64,000 nt of DNA from Phycicoccus sp. M110.8 (lineage in GTDB: Bacteria; Actinomycetota; Actinomycetes; Actinomycetales; Dermatophilaceae): positions 186,001-250,000 of the forward strand of contig NZ_JAWDIC010000004.1 in the NCBI RefSeq assembly GCF_032464895.1, in the 5' to 3' direction. Shown here piece after piece: positions 17,695 through 25,809 of this stretch. Numbering within the stretch: position 1 is the stretch's first letter; every line of letters begins with the position of its first letter. Under the pieces are notes generated by a model. The model saw only the letters and a list, made by a program, of their open reading frames with translations, was not told the origin of the DNA and searched no databases. The position numbers and the translations under genes are program-made.

Positions 17695-18435
17695 TTGCCT
17701 TCGGTGTTCCTGAGCTACGCGCACGAGGACGCGCCGGCAGCCAACCTGCTTCGCCACAATCTGATCAACAGCGGCGTAGACGTCTTTGACTCCTCTCTCA
17801 TCACACCAGGTTCGAACATCAGCCACGCCATCAACGAAGGGCTCGAAACGGCGGAGGGAGTCATCTTCCTTTTGTCGCAGAACTTCGTGAAGAGTGAGTG
17901 GGCGCAGGTGGAGGTAGCGGCCGCGTCGGCCGAGATCGCGGGTGGCGAGAGAAAACTAATCGTTCCCCTTCTCATCGATCCGAACTTCGACACGAACAAG
18001 ATCCCTAGCTTGTTGCGCCGCTACCAGTGGCTAGATGCCCGCGATGGAAGTCTCACAGACGCGGCGAGATCGATCAGCAGGAGTCTTTCGGGACTGGTAG
18101 GCCAGCCGGACGTCAGAGAGCAGCTTGACTCCGAAGAATTCTTGCTGAACCTCCGTCGGATGGAACTGGATCTGGAGAGGCGTGCGTACGAAGGTGCGCA
18201 GTTTGCAGAGGCGACCGCCCGGCGCTATCGCATGCTGGCGATCGCGGCTACCGCATCAACACTGATGGTGGCGGTGGCTCTTTCTCTTCTCGCCATCCTC
18301 TACAAGGACTCGGCCGAAGACTCACGAAACGTGATAGTCGCCCTTGGTGGAGTCCTGGCGGGTGCATCCGGTGCGGTCATCGCGCAGATGTTCTTGATGT
18401 CGCGGCGGAGGCGCAGGCGGGGGAATCAGCCATGA
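17695..18435 (+). CDS. TIR-domain protein with two C-terminal membrane helices
   Basis: 246 aa from a TTG start preceded by AGGGGGG. Residues 1-~115 are a TIR domain: VFLSYAHEDAPAANLLRHNL (box 1), EGVIFLLSQNFVKSEWAQVEV with the conserved W69 and candidate catalytic E73, then KLIVPLLID. A helical linker (~130-178) precedes two membrane helices (~181-203, ~212-234) and an Arg-rich tail. Bacterial TIR domains often cleave NAD+ or make cADPR-type signals in anti-phage defence; the membrane tail suggests sensing or an effector at the membrane. The stop overlaps the next start (ATGA). A defence role is inferred. Confidence 0.75.
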   Translation: MPSVFLSYAHEDAPAANLLRHNLINSGVDVFDSSLITPGSNISHAINEGLETAEGVIFLLSQNFVKSEWAQVEVAAASAEIAGGERKLIVPLLIDPNFDTNKIPSLLRRYQWLDARDGSLTDAARSISRSLSGLVGQPDVREQLDSEEFLLNLRRMELDLERRAYEGAQFAEATARRYRMLAIAATASTLMVAVALSLLAILYKDSAEDSRNVIVALGGVLAGASGAVIAQMFLMSRRRRRRGNQP

Positions 18436-18779
18436 CCGATCAGACCCAGCGAACGGCTGCGTTGACACAGGCGCAGGAACGCTTGAGGCAAGAGCGCGAA
18501 ACCTTCGACCGCAGGAAGGAAAAGGACGCGAAGTCCTTTCGTCTGAGGATGACTATGGGTTGGATCGCCTGCGCCCTGCTGCCACTCCTCGCGGTGGGTG
18601 CAGGTGCTGTGCTCTATTTCCACAAGGATTTCCCAGACGTAGCCGTAAATGTCTCGGCGTCAACACTGCTGGTCGAGGCGCTAGCCTGCATCACCGGTGT
18701 ATGGAGGGCGTTCGCAGGTGGCGCGCCAGAGGTTTTGCAGCCGGTGACCGCAGCAAGTAATCAGGAAGACGCCAAGTAG
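18432..18779 (+). CDS. Small two-helix membrane protein coupled to the TIR gene
   Basis: 115 aa. A basic N-terminal coiled coil (TQAQERLRQERETFDRRKEK) precedes two membrane helices (~42-62 and ~70-92) separated by a short FHKDFPDV loop. No named family. The 4-bp overlap with the TIR gene and the matching two-helix membrane topology indicate a two-protein membrane complex, for example TIR effector plus sensor or channel-like partner (inference). Confidence 0.6.
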   Translation: MTDQTQRTAALTQAQERLRQERETFDRRKEKDAKSFRLRMTMGWIACALLPLLAVGAGAVLYFHKDFPDVAVNVSASTLLVEALACITGVWRAFAGGAPEVLQPVTAASNQEDAK

Positions 18780-18915
18780 GCAGGCTTCCTGAGCCCGTCC
18801 TCGACGTGCGGGGGTCGTGGGACACAACTTGCGAGCATGCACAAACGCTTGACCGGGGGTTCTCGCGCACGGCGCGCCTCAGCAACCTCCCCCACCCTTG
18901 GCCAATGATGGTGCC

Positions 18916-19434
18916 GTGACGGATACACCAGCGACCACCAGTACGGCGGCGACACTCATTCAGGTTGTCGGAACGCTGGGCTTGGGGTCCATGCTGGGCA
19001 GTTTTCTGTCCTCTTCGGGGCAGCGCCGGGAGGCCCGGGCAGCGGTCCTGCGGGCCCTGTCAGTCTGTGAGAGCGCACGCTGGGCCCCCCGGCTGCCAAA
19101 CGAACCAAGTTTTAACGATGCTGCGCACGACCTATCAACCGCATGTCTGGTGGCGAGAGTGCCACAGGAAGTTGCGGGCCTGTATGTCGCTGTCGGGCGC
19201 ACTGCGTCTTCCGCCAGCATCGCGTCGTGGGCGGACGACCCGGACCCCGAGTACGGCGGCGGTATTAACTCCGAATTGGCCGACGTGACTCGCGAGTGTG
19301 CAAAGTTGGTGTCGCGTTTGGCGTGGTCGCCATTCCGGGGCCGCTTATTCCTGTACTGGCGCATCGACAGGCTGAAGCGCGACGCGGACGCCCTCGCCCC
19401 TCGCTTCACGGTGAACTGGACATACGGGCTGTAG
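18916..19434 (+). CDS. Hypothetical protein with N-terminal membrane segment
   Basis: 172 aa. A hydrophobic stretch (TLIQVVGTLGLGSMLGSFL, ~10-28) is followed by an arginine-rich turn and a helical domain that includes EARAAVLRALSVCESARW. No family recognised. GTG 18916 is chosen over an upstream TTG at 18898 because AATGAT lies six bases before it. It forms its own unit 136 bp after the TIR pair; that gap shows no other gene. Confidence 0.5.
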   Translation: MTDTPATTSTAATLIQVVGTLGLGSMLGSFLSSSGQRREARAAVLRALSVCESARWAPRLPNEPSFNDAAHDLSTACLVARVPQEVAGLYVAVGRTASSASIASWADDPDPEYGGGINSELADVTRECAKLVSRLAWSPFRGRLFLYWRIDRLKRDADALAPRFTVNWTYGL

Positions 19435-19636
19435 CGCGACACGCGACCTGACCTGCAATAGCGCCAGCATAGTTTGCGGGCGCATGTGCCACCGCGGCAC
19501 CCACGAGGAGGGGCCGCAGGTGCGCCGCTCCCAGTTCTCGACCTACCTGTCGGACACGATGGCGACGCTGGCGAACGCAAAGGCCTTCCGAGGGGTGTAC
19601 GGCTCCCGCAGGCCCACGGACGCGGACCGAAGTCGC

Positions 19637-20827
19637 CTAGGCGCTCCTGTGGGCCTTGCGCGCGGGTCTTGTTGCCCGGGGGCGGGTTGACAGCAGCTCG
19701 CGCATCCGGTCATCGGTCTGGGCCAGCACATGGCCATAGATGTCGGCGGTGATGCCGACGGAGTCATGCCCGAGCCGACGCGACACCGCGAGCAGCTCCA
19801 TCCCCCCGGCGAGCAGCCATGACCCATGAGTGTGCCGCAGGTCATGGAACCTGAGGCGTCCGGCCAGGCCCTCGGCACGGGCACGTTCGAGTGCTGGGTA
19901 CCAATGGCGCTTCGCGAACACAGACGCTCGCCAGAAATCGCCGGTCGAGGGGTTGGGGAAAACGAAGTCCTCTGCAGCCTTGCCCTTGACGTGCGCCTTC
20001 AGCGCGGCGGCGAGGTCATGGTCGATCACGATGTCGCGCACGCTGCTCTGCGACTTTGGCTCCCCGAGAGTGGCCCCATTCTCACCCTCCGGACGACGAA
20101 CGGCCCGCACAACCGAAATCATGGGTCGCGGCCCGAGCCGGAGGTCGCGCACCTGGAGGCCGAACACCTCACCCTGCCGAAGTCCTGTTGCCAGGACGGT
20201 CTCCACGAGCAGAGAGATTGACCGGTCACACGCCGACAGCAGGACCGAAGCCTCAGCTGGTTCCAGGGCGCGCACCCCATCACGCTTGCGGCGACGAGGG
20301 CACTTCACGGAGGCGCACGGATTCCCCGCACGAAGCGGAGGCTCCGCGCTCGTGGCGTATCGGAATACCGCCTTAGCGAAGTCGTAGGGAGCCTCGGCGG
20401 ACATGCCCCGCGAGGTCAGTCCATTCACCATGGCGGCCACGTCATCCCGGCTGACCTCGTCCACTGGGCGGTTCTGCCAGTCGGCGAGGGTGGTTCGCGC
20501 GAGTCGGCGATACCGGTCCCTCGTGCCGGAGGTCGTGGTGGTTCGGCTCGCGATGTACTGCTCGGCCACCTCGGCAAACGCGGGCACCCCATGCCGGGTG
20601 CGCTCGCCCGTGATCATGCTGCGGTCTAGGACGTCGGGGTCATCATCCTTGACGCGGTGGCCGCGAACCTCAACGGCTCGTTGGAGCGACTTGGCGTCCT
20701 CCGCGCTGCGCACGGTGACGGACTGCCACGCTCCCTCGCGGGTGCCTCCATAGCGCCACCTGACACGGTAGGAGTACTCCTTGCGCTTGCCGCTCCCCAT
20801 CCGCTCGCGGCGCACTATTTGTGCCAC
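19637..20827 (-). CDS. int: Tyrosine recombinase/integrase
   Basis: 396 aa. The arm-binding N-terminus (~10-60) includes EYSYRVRWRYGG. The SAM-like core-binding domain spans ~80-175. The catalytic domain has R217 (TGLRQGE), K258, H328xxR331 (FHDLRHTHGS), H354 (RLGHDSVG) and nucleophile Y364 (ADIYGHV), all intact. GTG 20827 is preceded by GGGAG; the open frame upstream is not conserved. It sits at the right end reading inward with attR 136 bp behind it, typical for site-specific integrative elements. Product: insertion at the zapE 3' end. Confidence 0.95.
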   Translation of the reverse strand: MAQIVRRERMGSGKRKEYSYRVRWRYGGTREGAWQSVTVRSAEDAKSLQRAVEVRGHRVKDDDPDVLDRSMITGERTRHGVPAFAEVAEQYIASRTTTTSGTRDRYRRLARTTLADWQNRPVDEVSRDDVAAMVNGLTSRGMSAEAPYDFAKAVFRYATSAEPPLRAGNPCASVKCPRRRKRDGVRALEPAEASVLLSACDRSISLLVETVLATGLRQGEVFGLQVRDLRLGPRPMISVVRAVRRPEGENGATLGEPKSQSSVRDIVIDHDLAAALKAHVKGKAAEDFVFPNPSTGDFWRASVFAKRHWYPALERARAEGLAGRLRFHDLRHTHGSWLLAGGMELLAVSRRLGHDSVGITADIYGHVLAQTDDRMRELLSTRPRATRPARKAHRSA

Positions 20828-20905
20828 TCTGCCGCTCCCTTCGCTGCAATTTCTGTGCTGGCCCGAGATGGACTCACGGGGACAGAATATCGGTGCGGGG
20901 AGCCC

Positions 20906-20922
20906 ATGGTGAGCCCATTTGG
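20906..20922 (+). repeat. Right copy of the 17-bp end repeat
   Basis: ATGGTGAGCCCATTTGG, identical to 12831-12847, here without the second palindrome arm. It lies 40 bp inside the right att core. A truncated core copy (CGCAAGAAG, 20924-20932) follows directly. Confidence 0.6.
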
Positions 20923-20962
20923 CCGCAAGAAGCACATTTATGCTGGTCAGGCGCATGACTCG

Positions 20963-21025
20963 CGCAAGAAGTACTTCCGCGCCCTGTCGCGGCTCACGTC
21001 CCTCGCGAGACCGGGCTGGCAGTGA
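20963..21025 (+). pseudogene. zapE: attR core and displaced native 3' end of zapE
   Basis: Reads RKKYFRALSRLTSLARPGWQ then TGA, homologous to the end of the intact zapE at 12729-12824 but in host-style codons (CGC GCC CTG TCG CGG CTC). The first 13 bases are the att core. It has no start codon and is the stranded original gene end, which fixes insertion site and orientation. Precise excision would restore this end to zapE. Confidence 0.8.
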
Positions 21026-21037
21026 TTTGATGCCGCC

Positions 21038-22012
21038 ATGGCGAAGGGGAACGGCAAGGGCGGCAAGGGCAAGAGCTCCAAGGGCAACGGCGGCAAGGGC
21101 TCCAAGCGCGCGGACAAGGCGAGGAAGTCCAAGGTCGCGGGGATCGACGTCTCGGACGTGAAGGACGAGGCCCCCGCCCCGGTCTCGTTCACCGAGGCGC
21201 TGCGTGCCGGGCCCGGCTTCTCGCTGACCGACCTCGACCCCCGCTCGACGCCGGGCTTCAAGGGCGGCAAGTCCGACGGGGAGGTGGCGCTGGCGGCGCG
21301 GGCGGGTGAGATCAGCGCCTTCCAGGAGCGCCTGTATGCCGAGTCCAAGGGCGGTGGCTCGCGGTCGCTGCTGCTCGTGGTGCAGGGCATGGACACCTCC
21401 GGCAAGGGCGGCATCATGCGCCACGTCGTCGGCCAGATGGACCCGCAGGGCGTGAGCTACACGTCGTTCAAGGCGCCCACCGCGGAGGAGAAGCGGCACC
21501 CGTTCCTGTGGCGGATCCGCAACGCGCTGCCCGCGCCGGGCCAGATCGGCGTCTTCGACCGCTCGCAGTACGAGGACGTGCTCATCGTGCGGGTGCACGA
21601 GCTCGTGCCGAAGGCGGTGTGGTCGCGTCGGTACGCCCAGATCAACGCCTTCGAGGCCAAGGTCGCCGCGGCCGGGACGACCATCGTCAAGGTCATACTG
21701 CACATCTCCGGCGACGAGCAGAAGGCGCGGCTCGCCCAGCGGCTGGAGCGGCCGGACAAGTACTGGAAGTTCAACCCCGGCGACATCGACGAGCGGATGC
21801 AGTGGCCCCACTACCAGGAGGCCTACCAGGCGGTCCTGGACAGGACGTCGACCGACATCGCGCCGTGGTTCGTCGTCCCGGCCGACCGCAAGTGGTACGC
21901 CCGGCTGGCCGTCCAGAACCTGGTCCTGGAGCACCTCGAGCGGATGGACCCGCAGTGGCCGCCGGCCGACTTCGACATCGCCGAGGAGACCGAGCGGCTC
22001 GCCCGTACCTGA
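21038..22012 (+). CDS. ppk2: Polyphosphate kinase 2 family
   Basis: 324 aa. It transfers phosphate between polyphosphate and nucleotides. Walker A (VVQGMDTSGKGGIMRHVVG), Walker B-like FDRSQYEDVLIVRVHELVP and the lid KARLAQRLERPDKYWKF are present. A Lys/Gly-rich tail occupies the first ~35 residues and may bind polyphosphate or DNA. The length fits a one-domain PPK2; AMP versus ADP preference cannot be read reliably. TTTGAT sits six bases before the ATG, overlapping the displaced zapE end, so the promoter lies across the element boundary. Confidence 0.92.
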   Translation: MAKGNGKGGKGKSSKGNGGKGSKRADKARKSKVAGIDVSDVKDEAPAPVSFTEALRAGPGFSLTDLDPRSTPGFKGGKSDGEVALAARAGEISAFQERLYAESKGGGSRSLLLVVQGMDTSGKGGIMRHVVGQMDPQGVSYTSFKAPTAEEKRHPFLWRIRNALPAPGQIGVFDRSQYEDVLIVRVHELVPKAVWSRRYAQINAFEAKVAAAGTTIVKVILHISGDEQKARLAQRLERPDKYWKFNPGDIDERMQWPHYQEAYQAVLDRTSTDIAPWFVVPADRKWYARLAVQNLVLEHLERMDPQWPPADFDIAEETERLART

Positions 22013-22124
22013 TCCCGGGGCCGCGAAGTCCTAGGGCCTGCCACAGCGAGGGGCCGAAGGGGCGATCGATGAGTTCCGCGGTCGCGGGCGGTCGGTACCG
22101 GTACCCCACGAGAGGAGAGGCGCC

Positions 22125-22499
22125 ATGCTGCGCGACTCACAGGCGTTCAGCGGGTTCTCGGTCCCTGACACCGAGGCCGCCCGCACGTTCTACACCGAGG
22201 CGCTCGGGCTGGAGGTGACCGAGCAGAACGGCATCCTCACCCTGCACCTCGGCGGCAGCCACCGGGCCATCGCCTACCCCAAGGCCGACCACCAGCCGGC
22301 CGGCTTCACGGTGCTCAACTTCCCCGTGCCCGACGTCGAGGCGGCGGTGGACGAGCTGACCGCCCGAGGGGTCCGGTTCGAACACTACGAGGGCACGCCG
22401 ATCGAGACCGACGCCAAGGGCGTGTTCCGCAAGGGCGGCCCGCTCATCGCGTGGTTCACCGACCCCGCGGGCAACGTCATGTCCGTGATCCAGGACTGA
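22125..22499 (+). CDS. VOC-superfamily (glyoxalase-like) protein
   Basis: 124 aa with two beta-alpha-beta-beta-beta repeats. It begins [23 protein letters not shown] and ends [15 protein letters not shown], typical of glyoxalase/bleomycin-resistance/dioxygenase proteins. AGGAG lies eight bases before the ATG. The substrate is unknown. It is convergent with the acyl-CoA dehydrogenase. Confidence 0.85.
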   Translation: MLRDSQAFSGFSVPDTEAARTFYTEALGLEVTEQNGILTLHLGGSHRAIAYPKADHQPAGFTVLNFPVPDVEAAVDELTARGVRFEHYEGTPIETDAKGVFRKGGPLIAWFTDPAGNVMSVIQD

Positions 22500-22554
22500 C
22501 GGCCGGCGGCTCGGGTCAGGCAGGGCCGCCGCAGCCCGGCGCAGCCAGTCCGGC

Positions 22555-24201
22555 TCAGCCGGCCCAGGCGCGGTCGACGAGGGCGCGTGCGGTGGAGGCG
22601 GCCAGGCCGGCCTCGAGCGTGCCGAACGTCGCGCCGTGGCCGCCGCCGAGCCGCGAGGCCACGAACGCCTCCGAGACCTCCGTGGGGGCGTGGCGGACGA
22701 GCAGCGACGCCTGCAGGGTCACGGCGAGGTGCTCCACGACGCTGCGCGCGCCGGCCGCGGCACCGGGCTCGGCGGCATACCGCACCACGTCGTCGACGCG
22801 GTCGATGGCGGCGTCGAGGACCGCGCTGTGGCCGGCGCCGAGCTGGACCTCCTTGCGGAAGGCCTCCACCGCCATGGGCTCGCGGGCGACGGCCCGGAGC
22901 ACGTCGAGGGCGTTGACGTTGCCCGAGCCCTCCCAGATCGAGTTGAGGGGTGCCTCGCGGTAGAGCCGGGCCAGGCCGTTCTCCTCGACGTAGCCGTTGC
23001 CGCCCAAGCACTCCAGCGCCTCGGCGACCATGGGGGAGGTGCGCTTGCAGATCCAGTACTTGCCGACCGCGACGCCGAGCCGCGACAGGGCGGTGTCGCC
23101 CTCGTCGACGGCGTGCGCGAGGCGCAGCGCGAGGGTCGTCGCGGCCTCGACCTCGAGCGCCAGGTCCGCGAGGACGTTCTGCATGAGCGGCTGGTCGACG
23201 AGGAGCGCCCCGAAGGCCGAGCGGTGCCGCGCGTGGTGGATCGCGCGCACCAGGGCGGCCCGCATCGTCGAGGCCGACCCGAGGATGCAGTCGAGCCGGG
23301 TCGCCGCGACCATGTCGAGGATCGTGCGGATGCCGCGCCCCTCGTCGCCGACGCGGACACCCCACGTGCCGTCGAGCTCGACCTCGGAGGAGGCGTTCGA
23401 GCGGTTGCCGAGCTTGTCCTTTAGCCGTTGCAGGGCAAAGGGATTGCGTTCGCCGTCCTCGAGGACGCGGGGGACCAGGAAGCAGCCGACGCCGGCGTCG
23501 GTCTGCGCCAGCACGAGGAACGCGTCGCTCATGGGCGCCGAGCAGAACCACTTGTGGCCGGTCAGCCGGTAGGTGTCGCCGCCCCCGAGCGGTCCTCCCG
23601 GGGTCGCCACGGCCCGGGTGGTGTTGGCGCGGACGTCGGAGCCGCCCTGCTTCTCGGTCATGCCCATGCCCGCGATGGCGCCGCGCTTGGTGGCGACGGG
23701 GCGCAGACCGAAGTCGTAGTCGCGCGAGGCGAGCTGCGGGACCCAGCCGGCGGCGAGGGTGGGGTTCGCCGCGAGGGCGGGCGCCGCGGCATACGTCATC
23801 GAGACGGGGCACAGGTGGCCCTGCTCGTTCTCGGACCAGGCGATGAAGCCGGCGGCGCGTCGGACGTGCGCGCCGGTGCCGGTGGGCGCGGTCCACGGCT
23901 CGGCGGTGAGCCCGGCGCCGACCGCGATGCGCATGAGCTCGTGCCACGCGGGGTGGAACTCGACCTCGTCCACCCGCTCGCCCCGGGGGGAGTGGGTGCG
24001 CAGCCGCGGCTCGAACTCGTTCGCCTGCACGGCCCACGCCCGGGCCTCGTCGCTGCCGGCGCGGGCGCCGAGCTCCTCCACCTGCCGGTATGCCGCGTCG
24101 TCGGACCACCGCCGGAGCCCCTCCGCCAGCGCCGGCTGCGTCGTCAGGGTGTTGGCCTCGGGCAGCGGTGGCACCTGGTTGGTGACGGCGTGGGTGGACA
24201 C
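22555..24201 (-). CDS. AidB-like acyl-CoA dehydrogenase
   Basis: 548 aa, longer than ordinary acyl-CoA dehydrogenases, as in the AidB (alkylation-response) subfamily. GMGMTEKQGGSDVRANTT and YRLTGHKWFCSAPMSDAFLV form the flavin region. ECLGGNGYVEENGLARLYREAPLNSIWEGSGNV is the conserved C-terminal signature with the AidB-style EGSGN. Members bind FAD and DNA; an isovaleryl-CoA dehydrogenase activity is also reported. GTG 24201 is set by the start of similarity (STHAVTNQVPPLPEANT). The frame continues far upstream antisense to the BrkB gene, which is not coding. Confidence 0.88.
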   Translation of the reverse strand: MSTHAVTNQVPPLPEANTLTTQPALAEGLRRWSDDAAYRQVEELGARAGSDEARAWAVQANEFEPRLRTHSPRGERVDEVEFHPAWHELMRIAVGAGLTAEPWTAPTGTGAHVRRAAGFIAWSENEQGHLCPVSMTYAAAPALAANPTLAAGWVPQLASRDYDFGLRPVATKRGAIAGMGMTEKQGGSDVRANTTRAVATPGGPLGGGDTYRLTGHKWFCSAPMSDAFLVLAQTDAGVGCFLVPRVLEDGERNPFALQRLKDKLGNRSNASSEVELDGTWGVRVGDEGRGIRTILDMVAATRLDCILGSASTMRAALVRAIHHARHRSAFGALLVDQPLMQNVLADLALEVEAATTLALRLAHAVDEGDTALSRLGVAVGKYWICKRTSPMVAEALECLGGNGYVEENGLARLYREAPLNSIWEGSGNVNALDVLRAVAREPMAVEAFRKEVQLGAGHSAVLDAAIDRVDDVVRYAAEPGAAAGARSVVEHLAVTLQASLLVRHAPTEVSEAFVASRLGGGHGATFGTLEAGLAASTARALVDRAWAG

Positions 24202-24234
24202 GTCAGGCACCCTATGCCGGGATACCGTGGCGGG

Positions 24235-25497
24235 GTGAGTGTCAGGGGCCGGCTGCGACGGACGCTCGTCCGGGTGCCCGGCGGGCTGCAGGTCGCGCGC
24301 CTCACGGTCGAGACCGTCCGGGTGTGCATGAAGTACCGCGTGACGGGGCTGGCGTCCGAGGCGGGCTTCTTCATGCTGCTGTCGCTGCCGCCACTGCTCA
24401 TCGGGCTCATCGGTGGAGTCGGCTACGTCGGCCAGTGGCTCGGCGAGGACATCGTCGAGCGGGTCATCCTCGGCATCCAGCAGTTCTCGGGCCGGTTCCT
24501 CGTGGCCTCCGTCGTCGACGACACGATCCTGCCGACCGTCCGCGAGGTGCTGAAGAACGGGCGTGGCGACCTCATCTCGATCGGCTTCCTGCTGTCGATC
24601 TGGTCGGGGTCGCGCGCGCTCAACGTCTTCGTCGACACCATCTCGATCATGTACGGCCAGTCGGGCGTCCGGGGCATCGTGCGCACGCGGGCCCTGTCGC
24701 TGACGCTGTACTTCCTGTCCCTCCTCGTCGGCATCGTCATCGTGCCGCTCGTCGTGATCGGCCCGGCGGTCGTGGGGGACCTGCTGCCCGAGCAGGTGCG
24801 CTTCCTCACCTGGCTGTACTGGCCGGTGGTGGTCGTCGGTGCCGTCGCCAGCATCGCGACCCTGTTCCACATCTCGACCCCGCGGCGCACGCCGTGGCTG
24901 CGGGACGTGCCCGGTGCGGCCCTCACGCTCGTCATCTGGGTCGTGGCGTCGTTCGTGGTGCGCGAGACCGTGACGGCCTCGATCCGGGGCGGGACGTCGA
25001 TCTACGGGCCGCTGTCGGCGCCCATCGTGCTGCTGATCTTCCTGTACGCGCTCGCCATCGCGATCCTCATCGGGGCGGCCCTCAACGCCGCGGTGCGCAA
25101 GCTGTGGCCGGTGGAGGAGCGCCCCTCGCTGCGTGCCCAGACGGTGGAGTGGGTGCGTGACCGCGTCGCCGAGACCCGGGGGGTCGACACCGGTGGCGCT
25201 GTGCCTGCCGGCGGCGTCGTGCCTGCCGGCGCTGTCACCGAGCCGCGGGGTGCCCGCAGGCGGCGCCGCCGCCTCACCGCGCGGGCCCGTGTCCAGCGCG
25301 ACCAGGCGGCCCTCTCGTCCTCGGTGGCCGGGCTGCGTGCTGCCGCGCGCGGCCCCCTGACCCCGATGCAGGGCGAGGGCGAGGTCCCCGAGGGGCAGGA
25401 GCGCCACGGGGAGCGGGGCGCGGAGCGCGACCGCGAGCAGGGCACGCAGCAGGACCGGCGCACCGCTCGTGAGCGCCTCGCGAGCCGGTCGAAATGA
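24235..25497 (+). CDS. YihY/BrkB-family membrane protein
   Basis: 420 aa with six membrane helices (~40-300), the UPF0761/YihY core of unknown transport function. YRVTGLASEAGFFMLLSLPP is the conserved first helix. The C-terminal 120 residues are hydrophilic, with a short repeat (AVPAGGVVPAGAV), an Arg cluster (ARRRRRRLTARARV) and an acidic-basic tail. TACCGT lies six bases before GTG 24235. It is divergent from the AidB-like gene by 33 bp. Confidence 0.85.
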   Translation: MSVRGRLRRTLVRVPGGLQVARLTVETVRVCMKYRVTGLASEAGFFMLLSLPPLLIGLIGGVGYVGQWLGEDIVERVILGIQQFSGRFLVASVVDDTILPTVREVLKNGRGDLISIGFLLSIWSGSRALNVFVDTISIMYGQSGVRGIVRTRALSLTLYFLSLLVGIVIVPLVVIGPAVVGDLLPEQVRFLTWLYWPVVVVGAVASIATLFHISTPRRTPWLRDVPGAALTLVIWVVASFVVRETVTASIRGGTSIYGPLSAPIVLLIFLYALAIAILIGAALNAAVRKLWPVEERPSLRAQTVEWVRDRVAETRGVDTGGAVPAGGVVPAGAVTEPRGARRRRRRLTARARVQRDQAALSSSVAGLRAAARGPLTPMQGEGEVPEGQERHGERGAERDREQGTQQDRRTARERLASRSK

Positions 25498-25514
25498 CAC
25501 CGGTGGCACCCGAT

Positions 25515-25542
25515 TTGGAGACGGGTCCGCCGATCCGATAAT
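25515..25542 (+). promoter_or_regulatory. Promoter of the tRNA cluster
   Basis: TTGGAG (25515-25520), 16-bp spacer, GATAAT (25537-25542); a sigma70-type pair 58 bp before the first tRNA. Confidence 0.65.
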
Positions 25543-25600
25543 GTCTGACCGCACGCGCAGCGGGTGAAAGCCCGTGAACAACACCAATAGCGCGTGTAAT

Positions 25601-25673
25601 GCGGATGTAGCTCAGTTGGTAGAGCGCAACCTTGCCAAGGTTGAGGTCGCCGGTTCGAGCCCGGTCATCCGCT
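25601..25673 (+). tRNA. tRNA-Gly (GCC)
   Basis: 73 nt. Acceptor GCGGATG pairs with CATCCGC; anticodon arm CAACC/GGTTG with loop TTGCCAA puts GCC at 25634-25636; T arm CCGGTTCGAGCCCGG is intact. Discriminator U. CCA is not encoded. First gene of a three-tRNA transcript. Confidence 0.97.
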
Positions 25674-25696
25674 CGGAAGGGTTGGACCGCCTTCAT

Positions 25697-25767
25697 GGTG
25701 GAGTGGCCGAGAGGCGAGGCAGCGGCCTGCAAAGCCGCGTACACGGGTTCAAATCCCGTCTCCACCT
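25697..25767 (+). tRNA. tRNA-Cys (GCA)
   Basis: 71 nt. Acceptor GGTGGAG/CTCCACC; anticodon arm GCGGC/GCCGC with loop CTGCAAA gives GCA at 25729-25731; T arm CGGGTTCAAATCCCG. Discriminator U as required for cysteine identity; CCA not encoded. Confidence 0.97.
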
Positions 25768-25809
25768 CGGACCGGCTCCCTCTGGGGGGAGTCGAACCCA
25801 GCACCACCC

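Larger units (their letters stand above)
12729..20975. mobile_element. 8.2-kb integrative element in the 3' end of zapE (putative phage satellite)
   Basis: Bounded by the 13-bp direct repeat CGCAAGAAGTACT at 12729-12741 and 20963-20975. It encodes an excisionase-like protein, a winged-helix protein, a lone major capsid protein, a cargo block and a tyrosine integrase at the right end reading inward. Base composition is visibly lower in GC and codon use more mixed than in the flanks, and the host-enriched heptamer GTATGCC occurs only once. No terminase, portal, tail, lysis or conjugation genes are present. Capsid plus Int/Xis without the rest of a virion fits a satellite better than a degraded prophage (inference). 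Confidence 0.85.

Noticed and set aside
19484-19690. A 68-aa plus-strand frame (MCHRGTHEEGPQVRRSQF...) before and into the integrase 3' end
   Set aside because: It looks protein-like at first but overlaps the integrase end, has no ribosome site or homology I recognise, and its last third is antisense to integrase. At most a remnant. The 19435-19636 gap otherwise shows nothing.
20924-20932. Second copy of the att core (CGCAAGAAG) as the true element boundary
   Set aside because: Only nine bases match and the reading frame of the displaced zapE end does not continue from it; the 13-bp copy at 20963 does.
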